In this document: in pieces, positions 7,517 through 16,138 of the stretch
Layout of the letters: each line of letters starts with the position of its first letter
Numbering within the stretch: the first letter of the stretch is position 1
Assembly: GCA_021847645.1 (NCBI GenBank)
Contig: JAJZQG010000047.1
Location: 1-43,107, forward strand
Direction of reading: 5' to 3'
Source: Myxococcales bacterium
GTDB taxonomy: Bacteria > Myxococcota_A > Polyangia > Polyangiales > Polyangiaceae
Length of the DNA: 43,107 nt
Notes under the pieces: generated by a model
Told to the model about the DNA's origin: nothing
Database searches by the model: none
The model's input: the letters and a program-made list of their open reading frames with translations, nothing else
Made by a program: the position numbers and the translations under genes

Positions 7517-10500
7517 TCAGCGCGGCGGATCAGCGCAGACACGCAGACCCAGGGATGTGTCTCGGAAGCTCGGCTCGGGCAGCTCCCTGTTCGAAGCCCG
7601 CGCCGCATTCGCATCGTAGTAGAAGCTTCCCCCCCTCGCGACGTAGCCTTCACCCAGCGACGACCGCACCCACTCCCAGGCGTTTCCAGCCATGTCGTCA
7701 ATCCCGAACACACTGCGCCCGCTCGGGTGGGCTCCCACCTCGTCGGGTCCCATCGCCTCCGTGGACTTGCCGTATGTCTCATCGATGTTCGCGTCTTCGG
7801 CAGATAGGCGGTCTCCGCTCGGCCAAGGGCGCCCGTCGGCGCCGCGGGCGGCACGCTCCCACTCCATCTCCGTACATAGCCGTGCTCCAGGCACTCGCCC
7901 GCTCGCACGGAGCCATCCGACAAAGGCCTCGGCGTCCTCGCTCGAGATGCCTGTCACCGGCAGCTTGCTCCAATCCACGGCGGCGCGTTCGCGGCGCCCT
8001 CGATACATCAGGGGCTCGCCGCCGAGCGCCACGTATGCCGCTTGCGCGGGCTGGAGGGACAGCTTCCACCGGCCGCCAGCAAGCTGCTCGAGCGCCAGCG
8101 CTCCTTGGAAGCCGCCTCGGCCCACATGAGGCAGCCGCGCTCCTCGCGCCCGCGGTGAAAGCGCCTCGAGAAACCCTATCCAGTCGGCGTAGGTCGTTTC
8201 GTGGCGCGCGATCAAGTATGCGCCCGTCCGCACCTCATGCAGCGGGACGGTCCTGTAGAAGGACCGACGGAGGCTTTCCTCCGCGTCGCTCCCGAACAGG
8301 AAGGATCCTTCCGGGATGTAGACGAACCCTTCGGGCACGCTGCCTTCCCGCGGAAGCGTGAGCGTGAGCTGCTGAGTCTGCCCCCGATGAACGACGAATG
8401 GGGCCGCCACGGGGACACGACCGCGCGCGCGAACCGTTGCGACGTACGACCCGACCGGGAGCTGGAAGGATCCCAGCGAAGGCTCCTCGGGCTGGAGCGC
8501 CTGGCGTGGGGCGTCCTTCCCTGGCGCGAGCTCGATGGTGACCGTCGCGTCCGGCGGGTCGACGTTGAGCCGAACCGTTCCCGGCGCAGACCACGCCCGC
8601 CGAAACGCCCCGCCATCGTCGTACAGCGCTATTCGCTGGATCGTCTCGTTGGTCGCCACCGTGTCATGCGTACGTTCCGCCAGGAGCGCCCGGTCCCACA
8701 GCGCCTTGGCAAGAAGCCTGCGTGGTGCACCCCGGGAAGGATCGAGGAGGAGCGCGTTTTCGAGCAACTGCGCCGCCTGACCCTGCTCGGCTGCCAGCTT
8801 GTCGTCGAGCTCGCGGGCCTTGGACCACGCCCGCTCGCCAGCATCGCCGTCGCGCGCATCGAATGCCGCGAACGCATCCCGACGCGTCTTGGCCGCGCCG
8901 TGGTCCAGCTCGGCAGCCGCCTGAAGGTGCGTGCGCGCCTCTTGCTCGAGCGCGGTGATGCGGCGGTCGAGCTCTCGATGGGAGCGAATTGCCAGCGCTG
9001 CCCATGTCGCCGCGACGAACACGGGAATCGCCGCGACGATTCCCAACCGAGCCAGGCGCGTGCGCAGCGCCGCCGCACGCGATGAGCGCAGAAACGACGT
9101 CTCCCGCTCGTCCAGATCATCCAGCGGCGTGCCACCCAGCTCGGCTAGCTGCGTCCGGTTCCACAACCCGTGCGGGCGTCTTCCCGATCGGTCCCAGTCA
9201 GCCGCCGCCCTCGCCATACGCTCGCGCATCACGCGCATCCCGTCGGTGGCCGCAAGCCAGCCCGCGAGCGTGGTCCACCCGCCCACCAGCGCCTCGTGGG
9301 CAAGCTCGTAGTACGTCCCGTCGTGACTTTCGACCGCCACAACCAGTCGCGCGCGGGTGAGCTCTTGCACGGCGCGCGACGCCTCCGGGCCCAAGTCGAA
9401 GAGCTCGGAGCCAGCCCGCCGAGCGCGCGTTCGGTCCGGCGTCACGAGGCGAATGAGGATCCGGCGTGCCGCTTCGCGAGTGGATGGGCGCAGGCTCGCC
9501 ATCACGGCATCCCCATGACGGGACAGTGCCCCGCCCACGCCCCCCATCGAGTCCAGCAAGTCCGCGGTGATCACGTCGCTTGCGGTGTCGCGCGCATCCC
9601 ATAGCTCGGCGAGGGCAAACTGCAGCAGCGGCAGCGCGCCACGAGCCTGCACGCTCCACGACACGAGGGAATCCACCAGCGCGGGGGGGTCGAAGCGAAC
9701 ATGTTTCTCGTGCGCCGGCCCCACGATGGCCTCTCGGATGCGATGCTCGGACAGGGGACGCAGGAAGTACAGGCTGCGCGAGGCAATGTCGCCCACCCGC
9801 GGGAGCGTGGCGATTCCGCCGAGGAAATCGCTCCGCGCGGTTGCAACCACCCGAACGCACGGCGAGGGCTCGCATAGCCAGCCCAACACTTCGCCCGCCA
9901 ACAGCCCCTCGTTCCGCGCGCTCTGCGTCAGGAGCTCCTCCATTTGATCCACCAGCAGAACCACTCCGCCCGTCGCACCCAGCTTCTTGCGAACCGCCCG
10001 CGCCAGACACCCAGGGTCGTCCTCTATCGCCTGCGACACCGAGGCAGCGTCGTCCGCCAGCAAGTCCGCAAATGCATCGAGCAGCGCCGCGACCGGGTGG
10101 GCGCCTGGTACCATGACGACCGTCGTCCATGCGCGCTCAGGTCCGAACCACGCGGCCACACGAGGCAAGACGCCGGCTCGGCACAGCGACGACTTGCCCA
10201 AGCCGGAATCGCCGGCGACCAGCACGATCGGGTCGGAGAGCAGCCGGTCGAGCACGTTGCGGATCTCGGAGTCCCGGCCGAAGAACAGCGCCTGATGCTC
10301 GGCTTCGAAGCACTGCAGCCCGCGATACGGGTTGCCCTCCGGGATGAGGCCGGTCCTGGCCTCCGGCGTGAGCTGCGACAGGGCCGCACGCAGCTCGTTG
10401 CCGTTCTCGAATCGCGACTGGGGATCCTGCAGCAGGCAGCGAGCCACGATGTCGGAGAACCGCCGATCGACGCCGGGCACGCATTCCCACAGTCGCTTCG

Positions 10501-11335
10501 GCTCCTCGGGGCTCGACCCGCTTCGAAGGGCCTCGACCTGCGCGCTGTCGCGCGGCATCTGCCCGGTGCACAGCTCGAAGAGCATGACGCCGAACGAGTA
10601 CACATCCGCGGCACAGCTGACGGGCATTCCTCGCAAGACTTCCGGCGCCATGTAGGGGAGCGTGCCCATCACCGTTCCCTCGCGCGTCACCCGCCCCGCC
10701 AGGCGTGGCTGGGCCACAACGTCCACGTCCACCGTCTCATCCTCATCCGCACCGGGACGATCGCGGGACCAGGGCGCATCGACGGCGGAAGCGCTCGTCG
10801 TCGCACCGCCGCTGTCGTCTTGCGCGGGGAGCGATTGATCCGCCGAAGGCGCGTCCTCCGCGCCCTGCAGCTTCGCGATGCCGAAGTCCAGCAGCTTCGG
10901 CTCGCCGTCCTCGGCCAGCACGACGTTTCCGGGCTTGATGTCGCGGTGGATGACGCCGCGCTGATGGGCCGCGGCCAAAGCACGTGCGAGGCGCAGCCCG
11001 ATGTCGAGCGCTCGCGTCCAGGGGATCGGTAGCGCAAGCGCGCTCAATGGCCTCCCGGGTACATACTCCGAGACGAGATAGGGCCGCTCGTCGATCTCAC
11101 CGACCCGGAACACGGTCACGACATTCGGGTGCTGAAGGCGCGCAATGGCGCGCGCCTCGACCAGGAAGCGCTTGCGGGACTCCACGTCGGTGTGCGCCGC
11201 GGTGATGAACTTGATGGCGACAGGTCTGTCGAGGATGGTGTCGTGGGCCAGGTAGACCTCGCCCATGCCGCCCCGTCCGAGCTTGCGGACGATGCGGTAG
11301 TGATCAAACGAGGCGGGTGGAGACCATCTGGTCAT
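7517..11335 (-). CDS. Ser/Thr kinase - nSTAND ATPase - PEGA - SUMF1-like fusion protein
   Basis: A 1272-residue multi-domain protein. Kinase (13-320): GRGGMGEV loop (20-27), Lys42, HRD (130-132), DFG (150-152), APE (about 230). STAND-type NTPase (about 335-700): begins NPYRGLQCFEAEHQALFFGR, Walker A GDSGLGKSS (375-383), Walker B VVLLVDQMEE (458-467). One membrane segment (about 764-784), a helical stretch (785-860), a PEGA-like beta domain (about 918-997), then a SUMF1/FGE-type fold (about 1001-1268) with CTEMEWERAARG and DMAGNAWEW. The SUMF1 part lacks the two cysteines that formylglycine enzymes use, so it is probably a binding or EgtB-like fold, not a sulfatase activator. The activation segment between DFG and APE is about 80 residues, some 50 longer than usual, and rich in Ser, Asp and Glu. 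With one membrane pass, kinase and NTPase are probably cytoplasmic and PEGA/SUMF1 external. Target unknown. Confidence 0.93.
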   Translation of the reverse strand: MTRWSPPASFDHYRIVRKLGRGGMGEVYLAHDTILDRPVAIKFITAAHTDVESRKRFLVEARAIARLQHPNVVTVFRVGEIDERPYLVSEYVPGRPLSALALPIPWTRALDIGLRLARALAAAHQRGVIHRDIKPGNVVLAEDGEPKLLDFGIAKLQGAEDAPSADQSLPAQDDSGGATTSASAVDAPWSRDRPGADEDETVDVDVVAQPRLAGRVTREGTVMGTLPYMAPEVLRGMPVSCAADVYSFGVMLFELCTGQMPRDSAQVEALRSGSSPEEPKRLWECVPGVDRRFSDIVARCLLQDPQSRFENGNELRAALSQLTPEARTGLIPEGNPYRGLQCFEAEHQALFFGRDSEIRNVLDRLLSDPIVLVAGDSGLGKSSLCRAGVLPRVAAWFGPERAWTTVVMVPGAHPVAALLDAFADLLADDAASVSQAIEDDPGCLARAVRKKLGATGGVVLLVDQMEELLTQSARNEGLLAGEVLGWLCEPSPCVRVVATARSDFLGGIATLPRVGDIASRSLYFLRPLSEHRIREAIVGPAHEKHVRFDPPALVDSLVSWSVQARGALPLLQFALAELWDARDTASDVITADLLDSMGGVGGALSRHGDAVMASLRPSTREAARRILIRLVTPDRTRARRAGSELFDLGPEASRAVQELTRARLVVAVESHDGTYYELAHEALVGGWTTLAGWLAATDGMRVMRERMARAAADWDRSGRRPHGLWNRTQLAELGGTPLDDLDERETSFLRSSRAAALRTRLARLGIVAAIPVFVAATWAALAIRSHRELDRRITALEQEARTHLQAAAELDHGAAKTRRDAFAAFDARDGDAGERAWSKARELDDKLAAEQGQAAQLLENALLLDPSRGAPRRLLAKALWDRALLAERTHDTVATNETIQRIALYDDGGAFRRAWSAPGTVRLNVDPPDATVTIELAPGKDAPRQALQPEEPSLGSFQLPVGSYVATVRARGRVPVAAPFVVHRGQTQQLTLTLPREGSVPEGFVYIPEGSFLFGSDAEESLRRSFYRTVPLHEVRTGAYLIARHETTYADWIGFLEALSPRARGARLPHVGRGGFQGALALEQLAGGRWKLSLQPAQAAYVALGGEPLMYRGRRERAAVDWSKLPVTGISSEDAEAFVGWLRASGRVPGARLCTEMEWERAARGADGRPWPSGDRLSAEDANIDETYGKSTEAMGPDEVGAHPSGRSVFGIDDMAGNAWEWVRSSLGEGYVARGGSFYYDANAARASNRELPEPSFRDTSLGLRVCADPPR

Positions 11336-11959
11336 GGCCGAACAATCCTAGCGGGGCAGGGCCCCGGCCCAAGTTGGGCTCTGTCGTCCCCACGCTCCCG
11401 TTGTCGCTGCCCCCGCGGTCAGGCAGGGCATCGCCAAGACCAAATGCCGTTCGAGTTCTGCCTTGACGAAACTTGACTCCATCAGCGCAACTCTTCTGGC
11501 CTGAGCCGTCCAGGCAGCTATGCAGCAATCCTGCCACGAACCGCCGGGTCGGCGGGCATCGCGTCGGCCCGGGTTCCCGGCCCTTTCCCTTGCAGGCGCG
11601 GGTGGAACGTGGCGTGTCGCTCGCTTGGTTGCGTCTTCCCGGAAGCGCGCGAGGAACCCAATGCATGTTGGATGCAGGCGTCGTGCGTGAGCACGGTCCC
11701 CGCCTCGCTTGGTGCGCAGGTCCCGGCGCCTTGCGCGGAACGATCATCGCGCGACGCAAACGGTTCCGGACGCTCGCACGGAACCCAATGCGTGACGGAT
11801 GTAGGCGTCGTGCGCGGTACCGGAACCCTCACCGCGCGCGGCCAGCGCGCCGGGCAGGTGCGCGGAGCCGTCGACACGCTGGCAAGGCGCGCCTCTCCAG
11901 ACGCCGTGGGCTCGTTCACGCGATTCGTCCCCCGCCGGCAAGCTCCCACATGGGAGAGC
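11336..11959. other. 624-base stretch without an intact gene
   Basis: No frame on either strand shows a recognisable domain. The first 100 bases include GC-rich inverted stretches next to the start of the kinase gene. The middle holds a degenerate direct repeat (see 11653-11814) whose two copies are out of frame with each other, which argues against coding. It borders a PAS-domain relic, so the whole 11.3-12.3 kb stretch may be decaying sequence. Confidence 0.55.
11653..11814. repeat. degenerate direct repeat, two copies 127 bases apart
   Basis: Copies at 11653-11687 and 11780-11814 begin GGAACCCAATGC and end AGGCGTCGTGCG, with 31 of 35 positions identical. Weaker similarity (GGAACG, then TTCC..GGA..GC) continues about 45 bases upstream of each, so the unit may be near 85 bases. 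The 127-base spacing is not a multiple of three. Confidence 0.6.
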
Positions 11960-12190
11960 TCACGGCCCTGGGCGCCGGCGCGGCCGGCCAATGTCCCTGA
12001 CGACATGCACAAACGACGTGATGGCGCCGTCCGGATCCCGGATGGGCCACGCCGTCAGCTCGTAGAATCGTCCATCCTGCTCTGTGACACCGGTGGCGGG
12101 CTCTCCGGTCTGCGCGCCGAGCACGCATGGGCAGGCCGCAATCGGACGCGAGATCCCATGCACGAGCGCGAAGCATCTCCGCCTTGGATG
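11960..12190 (-). pseudogene. PAS-domain relic from a sensor kinase
   Basis: The minus-strand frame running from an in-frame TAA (12191-12193) to the stop at 11960 translates to the second half of a PAS domain: RRCFALVHGISRPIAACPC, then a GRFYELTAWPIRDPDG stretch and SFVHVVRDIG. It lines up with the third sensory domain of the hybrid kinase at 16961-19429 (RKCYELVHATREPIAGCPW ... HVLRDIT). The start of the PAS domain and any kinase domain are missing, and there is no ribosome site. The nearest intact kinase (12315-14210) ends normally with its receiver domain, so this is not its broken tail. I read it as the remains of another sensor gene. Confidence 0.6.
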
Positions 12191-12314
12191 TTAGCCGACA
12201 TTGCAGAACGCGTGCCCAACGCGACGCGCATCGTGTCACGGGCGGCCGGCGTGGCCGCGCACCCGACCTCTGGGTTCCTGTCCTGTTGCCTCTCGCGCCC
12301 GCCTGTCCGCCCGG

Positions 12315-14210
12315 TCACCGCACCCGCTCGCTGACGATCTGCCTGAGGGCCGCAATATCCATCGGCTTCTGGAGACACGGGTTGGCAATTCGCTGCAGGA
12401 AATGCGCGGAGTTCTGGGTGAATGCGCCGCCGGTCACGAACACGATCCGCTCGGCCATGCCAGGCACTAGCCTGGACAGCTTCGCGTGGAACTCCTCGCC
12501 ACTGAGCTCGGGCATCATCAGATCGCACAGGATCACGTCGAATCGGTCTCCCGCCCTGATGCGCTCCAGCGCATGCAAACCATCACAGGCCACGACGTCA
12601 TGCCTCGAAGCCAGAATGCGCCGGACAGCGGCCGCGACCGCAGGGTCGTCGTCGATGACCAGCACGCGGCCCCGGCGTGTCGAGACCGCCGCACAGGCTT
12701 GCTGGCCAGCCGCTCGCTCCGGCTGCGCGACGCCGGGCAGGGTCACGCGGAAGCTCGAGCCCTTTCCCAGCACACTCCGGACCTCGATTTGTCCGCCCAT
12801 GGCATCGACGATGCGTCGGCCCACGGCCAGGCCCAGGCCGGTGCCCTGGCTCGGTGGCTTGCTGGAAAAGAACGGCGAGAAGATGCGCGAGACCACGTCG
12901 TCGGACATGCCGCATCCGGTGTCGCTGATCTCGACGACCGCCGTGCCGCCGGCACCTGGGGCAAGGGATACCGAGATCTCATTGGCCGATGCAGAGCCTT
13001 CTGGAATGGCCTGTGCGGCATTGACCAGCAGACCCAGGAAAAGCTGACCGAGCCTCGACTCGTTCGCATCGACTCGCGGCGCAGCTTCGAAGCGCTTGAC
13101 CAGCCGGGCGCGGTGCTTGATCTCATTCCACGCGAGGCGAATCGCGGACTCCAGGACCTCCCCGACATCCACCGGCTTCTTCTCGTCGTCCACGCGAGAG
13201 AACAGCTTCAGATCCCGCACGAAGTGGCGGATGCTCTCGGCAGCCTTGCGCGCGTCCTGCAACCCAGCGCCCATCTCCCGCACAGCTGCCGGCTCCGGGC
13301 GTCCCCGGCCGAATGCCTCCACGTCTTCGAGAGCCAGGTCCAGGTTGGCTATCACCGACATGAGCGGGTTGTTGAGCTCGTGCGCGAGCCCGGCGGTCAG
13401 CATTCCCACCGTCCCGATCCGATCGGCCATCAGTAGCTGGCCCAGCGCGCGCTTGTCTTCCGTGATGTCCCGAACCACCGCAATCACGCCGCCCGCGGCG
13501 CCGCCGAGGCCTTCGCGGGGCGTGAATACCGCGCGGCAAGCGATAGCCTCTCCGTCGGCCGCGTCTTCCCACTCGAGCTCTACCCGCTCACCGCTCAGCG
13601 CCTCCAGCGCCGCCGCGCGCTGCCGTGCCGCCACCTTCTCCGGCATCCCGGTTCCTATGATCGTTCCCGCAAGCTCCCGCTCCGTTCGCGCACCGCATCC
13701 GGCCCGCCAACCGTACAATTCGTCATACCGAAGGTCCGAATCGAGGGTGAACGCGCTCAGCCCCATCGCCTCCAGGAGCCTCAACCAACGCTGCTCGCTC
13801 GCTCGAAGCGAGCTGGTCGCCTCGCGGAGCGCCGCGCGGTTGCGCGCCTCGCGAAGCTCGCGCCTGACCACCGGACCCAACCTGGCAAGGCTGCACACGT
13901 CCACGATCGCATGCGCACCCAGGTCGATCGCTTCGGCTGCTGTCAGGTCCTCCGCCGCTTCCGACAAGACGACAACAGCCGGATCCTGCCCGCTCTCGCG
14001 CACGACCTCGAGGAGTTCGGCCGTGCAGAGCCCCGGGCACGACCCTGCGAGCACGACATCAAAGCGGCTGGCTGCCAGCGCCCGCCTTGCCGCATCCCGC
14101 GTCGCTACCCTTGTCAGCTCGACCGACACGCCTGCCGTCTCCAACTCTCGGAGACAAGCCTGCGCCCGGTCGCTCGACTCGAGCGCTGCAACAATAGCCA
14201 GCTTGCCCAA
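12315..14210 (-). CDS. hybrid histidine kinase (pseudo-receiver, PAS, kinase, receiver)
   Basis: A 631-residue soluble sensor kinase. Order: an N-terminal receiver-like fold (about 1-118) whose phospho-acceptor position reads FDVVLAGS, with no Asp, so it is probably a pseudo-receiver; a PAS domain (about 135-252) ending in the usual VVRDITE; HisKA with GLAHELNNPL (His277); HATPase with the N-box NAAQA, DTGCGM and GTGLGLA; and a C-terminal receiver (about 515-630) with DDD, Asp563 in LCDLMMPELSG and Lys in QKP. This allows an intramolecular His-to-Asp transfer. The start is TTG (14210), since no ATG is in frame; a GGGGGG/GGTGGG stretch lies upstream. It lies 125 bases downstream of the REC-EAL gene on the same strand and may feed that response regulator. 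Confidence 0.92.
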   Translation of the reverse strand: MGKLAIVAALESSDRAQACLRELETAGVSVELTRVATRDAARRALAASRFDVVLAGSCPGLCTAELLEVVRESGQDPAVVVLSEAAEDLTAAEAIDLGAHAIVDVCSLARLGPVVRRELREARNRAALREATSSLRASEQRWLRLLEAMGLSAFTLDSDLRYDELYGWRAGCGARTERELAGTIIGTGMPEKVAARQRAAALEALSGERVELEWEDAADGEAIACRAVFTPREGLGGAAGGVIAVVRDITEDKRALGQLLMADRIGTVGMLTAGLAHELNNPLMSVIANLDLALEDVEAFGRGRPEPAAVREMGAGLQDARKAAESIRHFVRDLKLFSRVDDEKKPVDVGEVLESAIRLAWNEIKHRARLVKRFEAAPRVDANESRLGQLFLGLLVNAAQAIPEGSASANEISVSLAPGAGGTAVVEISDTGCGMSDDVVSRIFSPFFSSKPPSQGTGLGLAVGRRIVDAMGGQIEVRSVLGKGSSFRVTLPGVAQPERAAGQQACAAVSTRRGRVLVIDDDPAVAAAVRRILASRHDVVACDGLHALERIRAGDRFDVILCDLMMPELSGEEFHAKLSRLVPGMAERIVFVTGGAFTQNSAHFLQRIANPCLQKPMDIAALRQIVSERVR

Positions 14211-14335
14211 CGCCCACCATCCCCCCCGCCAGGGTGAAAAAGACGAACAGCATTACTCTAGGGCAAATTCAGGGGCCGTCAACCGCCAGACGCACGACAC
14301 TGCCAACCGCTTCGCGCGGCGCCAGCGACAACCTT

Positions 14336-15529
14336 TCAACCTCCCCACGTGAACTGCGGGAACGCCTCGGCTGGCTTCGCATGCAGGTAGCCCTGCAACA
14401 GGTCGACCTTCAGCGAGACCAGCTCGTTGCGTTCGGCCACCGTCTCCACGCCTTCGCCGACCACCACAATGCCCATCTCGTGCGCCAGCGACGTCATCGT
14501 CTTCACCAGGCGCTGCTTGGTCGCGTTCTTGTCGACGTCTCGTACCAGCGACATATCGAGCTTGACGACCTCCGGCTCCAGGGCCGCGAAGCTCGTCAAC
14601 CCCGCGTAACCAGCGCCGAGATCGTCGATGGCGATGCGGTAGCCGAGCTTCCGGAGCGAGGCCACGCGCGCCGGCACGTCGTTGATACCGTCGAGCGAAG
14701 CGCGCTCGGTGATCTCGAGGACCACGCGGCTCGCGATGGTCGACAAGGGTGACTCCGTCGAGAAAAGCGCCGGGTCATTCAGGTCGCGCGAATGCAAATT
14801 CACGAACACCAACGCGCCTTCCGGAGCACGCCCCATTGATTCCGCCGCCGTATTCCTCACCGCGCGGCCCAGCTCCGTCAGCTTGTCCAGACGCTCGGCC
14901 GCGTCGAGCACGGCGCCCGGGTGCGGAAGCGACTTCTCCTTGGTCCGCATGAGAGCCTCGTAGCCGAACAGCGTCCGGTCCTCGGCTCGGATGATGGGCT
15001 GGAACGCAATCCACAAGCTGTCGAGCGCGCGCTTGAACGCGGCCTCCAGGCTCGCCCGCTCCGCAACGCCGCTTCCTCCGCCACCCACCAGGTTCAGAGC
15101 GTCCTGCTTCGCGATGGCGAGGCGTCGCATGCGAGCTGCCTGCTGGATGTGATGAGCGAGCTCGGCCACGTCGAAGGGCTTGGTCAGGTATCGCAGCGCC
15201 CCGTAGGCCACGGCCTGCGCGGCCGTCTCCACCGCCGGGACGCCGGTCATCAGGATCACCGGAATCTCCAGCCCGCTCGCCCGCACCGTGCGAAGAAGCT
15301 GCAGCCCGTCCATCTCCGGCATCATGATGTCGCTGACCATTACGTCGAAGTCCGCGGTGGTCAGAAGCGAAATGGCTTCGGATGCGCTCGTGGTCGTGCG
15401 CACGTCGACCCCCTTGCGACTCAGCGACCGCGCCAGGCTGCTCAGAAGCCCGGTGTCATCGTCTACCAGCAGGGCCCGGGCCGGCCCTTCCGGCAGGATC
15501 GACACACGCTCATTGATCAGGTTCGTCAT
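14336..15529 (-). CDS. receiver-EAL response regulator (c-di-GMP phosphodiesterase)
   Basis: A 397-residue response regulator predicted to hydrolyse cyclic di-GMP. Receiver domain (about 17-132) with DDD at 23-25, Asp67 in VSDIMMPEMDG and Lys in TKPF. The EAL domain (about 160-395) keeps the catalytic set: EALMR (191-195), Asn in FVNLHSRDL, Glu in LEITER, the double Asp in AIDDLGAGY, Lys in VVKLDMSLVRD, Glu in VGEGVET and LLQGYLHAKP. It should therefore be active; the DDLGAGY loop replaces the more usual DDFGTGY. Its start lies inside the end of the small receiver gene upstream (20-base overlap), so the two are probably co-translated. It opposes the cyclase at 245. The likely input kinase is the hybrid kinase just downstream. 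Confidence 0.93.
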   Translation of the reverse strand: MTNLINERVSILPEGPARALLVDDDTGLLSSLARSLSRKGVDVRTTTSASEAISLLTTADFDVMVSDIMMPEMDGLQLLRTVRASGLEIPVILMTGVPAVETAAQAVAYGALRYLTKPFDVAELAHHIQQAARMRRLAIAKQDALNLVGGGGSGVAERASLEAAFKRALDSLWIAFQPIIRAEDRTLFGYEALMRTKEKSLPHPGAVLDAAERLDKLTELGRAVRNTAAESMGRAPEGALVFVNLHSRDLNDPALFSTESPLSTIASRVVLEITERASLDGINDVPARVASLRKLGYRIAIDDLGAGYAGLTSFAALEPEVVKLDMSLVRDVDKNATKQRLVKTMTSLAHEMGIVVVGEGVETVAERNELVSLKVDLLQGYLHAKPAEAFPQFTWGG

Positions 15530-16025
15530 TCACCAGCTCCCCAACGCGAATTGCCCTGTCACCCGCCAGCCGGTCCACGATGCGGCGCAGCTTCTCCCAA
15601 GGCTCGTCCTTGGCCGCCGTGTGGACCGCCGCCGCCTCCGAGCGCCCCGCAACCATCGCACTCGAGCCGCCGTACAGCCACAGGATCGGCACCTCTCCCG
15701 CCGCGGCAGCGAGCGCAGCCCACGAGGCCGGTTGGCGAATCCCGACCGCGTCGCCGTCCACCACGACCAGGTGCGGCTGAGGAAAAGCACCGGCCAGCGC
15801 CACTGCTGCCTCGGCCGTACCCGCGAGGACGACCGCGAAGCCGGAGCGACTCAGCAGCCGCGCGAGCGTCCGCTGCAATACGTCGTCTTCTGCCACCACC
15901 AGGATGCGCACCGGAGCACGCCGACGAACCCGGCTGGAGGACAGGTTGGCCTCGGCGCCCACGGTCTGATCCGGCACGCTTTCGCACGCCTTGTCGCGCG
16001 CCTTGTTTTGGTTCGGTGCCGTCAT
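15510..16025 (-). CDS. small stand-alone receiver-like protein
   Basis: A 171-residue protein with one receiver-like domain: VRILVVAEDDVLQRTLARLL (near residue 40) gives the acidic pocket, LVVVDGDAV supplies a possible phospho-acceptor Asp, and HTAAKDEPW a possible conserved Lys. The domain is divergent: the usual MPxMDG after the Asp is absent, and an alanine-rich helix replaces it. There is no output domain. The first about 35 residues are polar and probably disordered. The 3' end overlaps the REC-EAL gene by 20 bases, implying translational coupling and a role as partner or phosphate sink for it. The ATG at 16025 is preferred to a TTG at 16043. The gene is divergent from the double-PilZ gene at 16139, leaving 113 bases for both promoters. 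Confidence 0.75.
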   Translation of the reverse strand: MTAPNQNKARDKACESVPDQTVGAEANLSSSRVRRRAPVRILVVAEDDVLQRTLARLLSRSGFAVVLAGTAEAAVALAGAFPQPHLVVVDGDAVGIRQPASWAALAAAAGEVPILWLYGGSSAMVAGRSEAAAVHTAAKDEPWEKLRRIVDRLAGDRAIRVGELVNDEPDQ

Positions 16026-16138
16026 GGATTTCCCGAAGGGCAAAGACTACGCCACAGGCGCTGCCCGTGCAATGCCTCCTCCGCGTCGCAAAACGGTCCG
16101 AATGGTGCATCTCGAGCTCGCAGCAAGCGAGGCAAGCC

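Noticed and set aside
7517-8330. SUMF1 part as a sulfatase-modifying formylglycine enzyme
   Set aside because: The two catalytic cysteines are absent (RGGSFYYDANAARASN has none) and no sulfatase gene is present.
11609-12334. A 241-residue plus-strand frame in the gene-free stretch
   Set aside because: It contains the two repeat copies in different frames, runs antisense to the PAS relic and shows no domain or ribosome site.
14921-16138. Long upstream extension of the double-PilZ gene at 16139
   Set aside because: The 406 upstream codons are antisense to the REC-EAL and receiver genes and low in domain content; the ATG at 16139 has a ribosome site and aligns with the paralogue.
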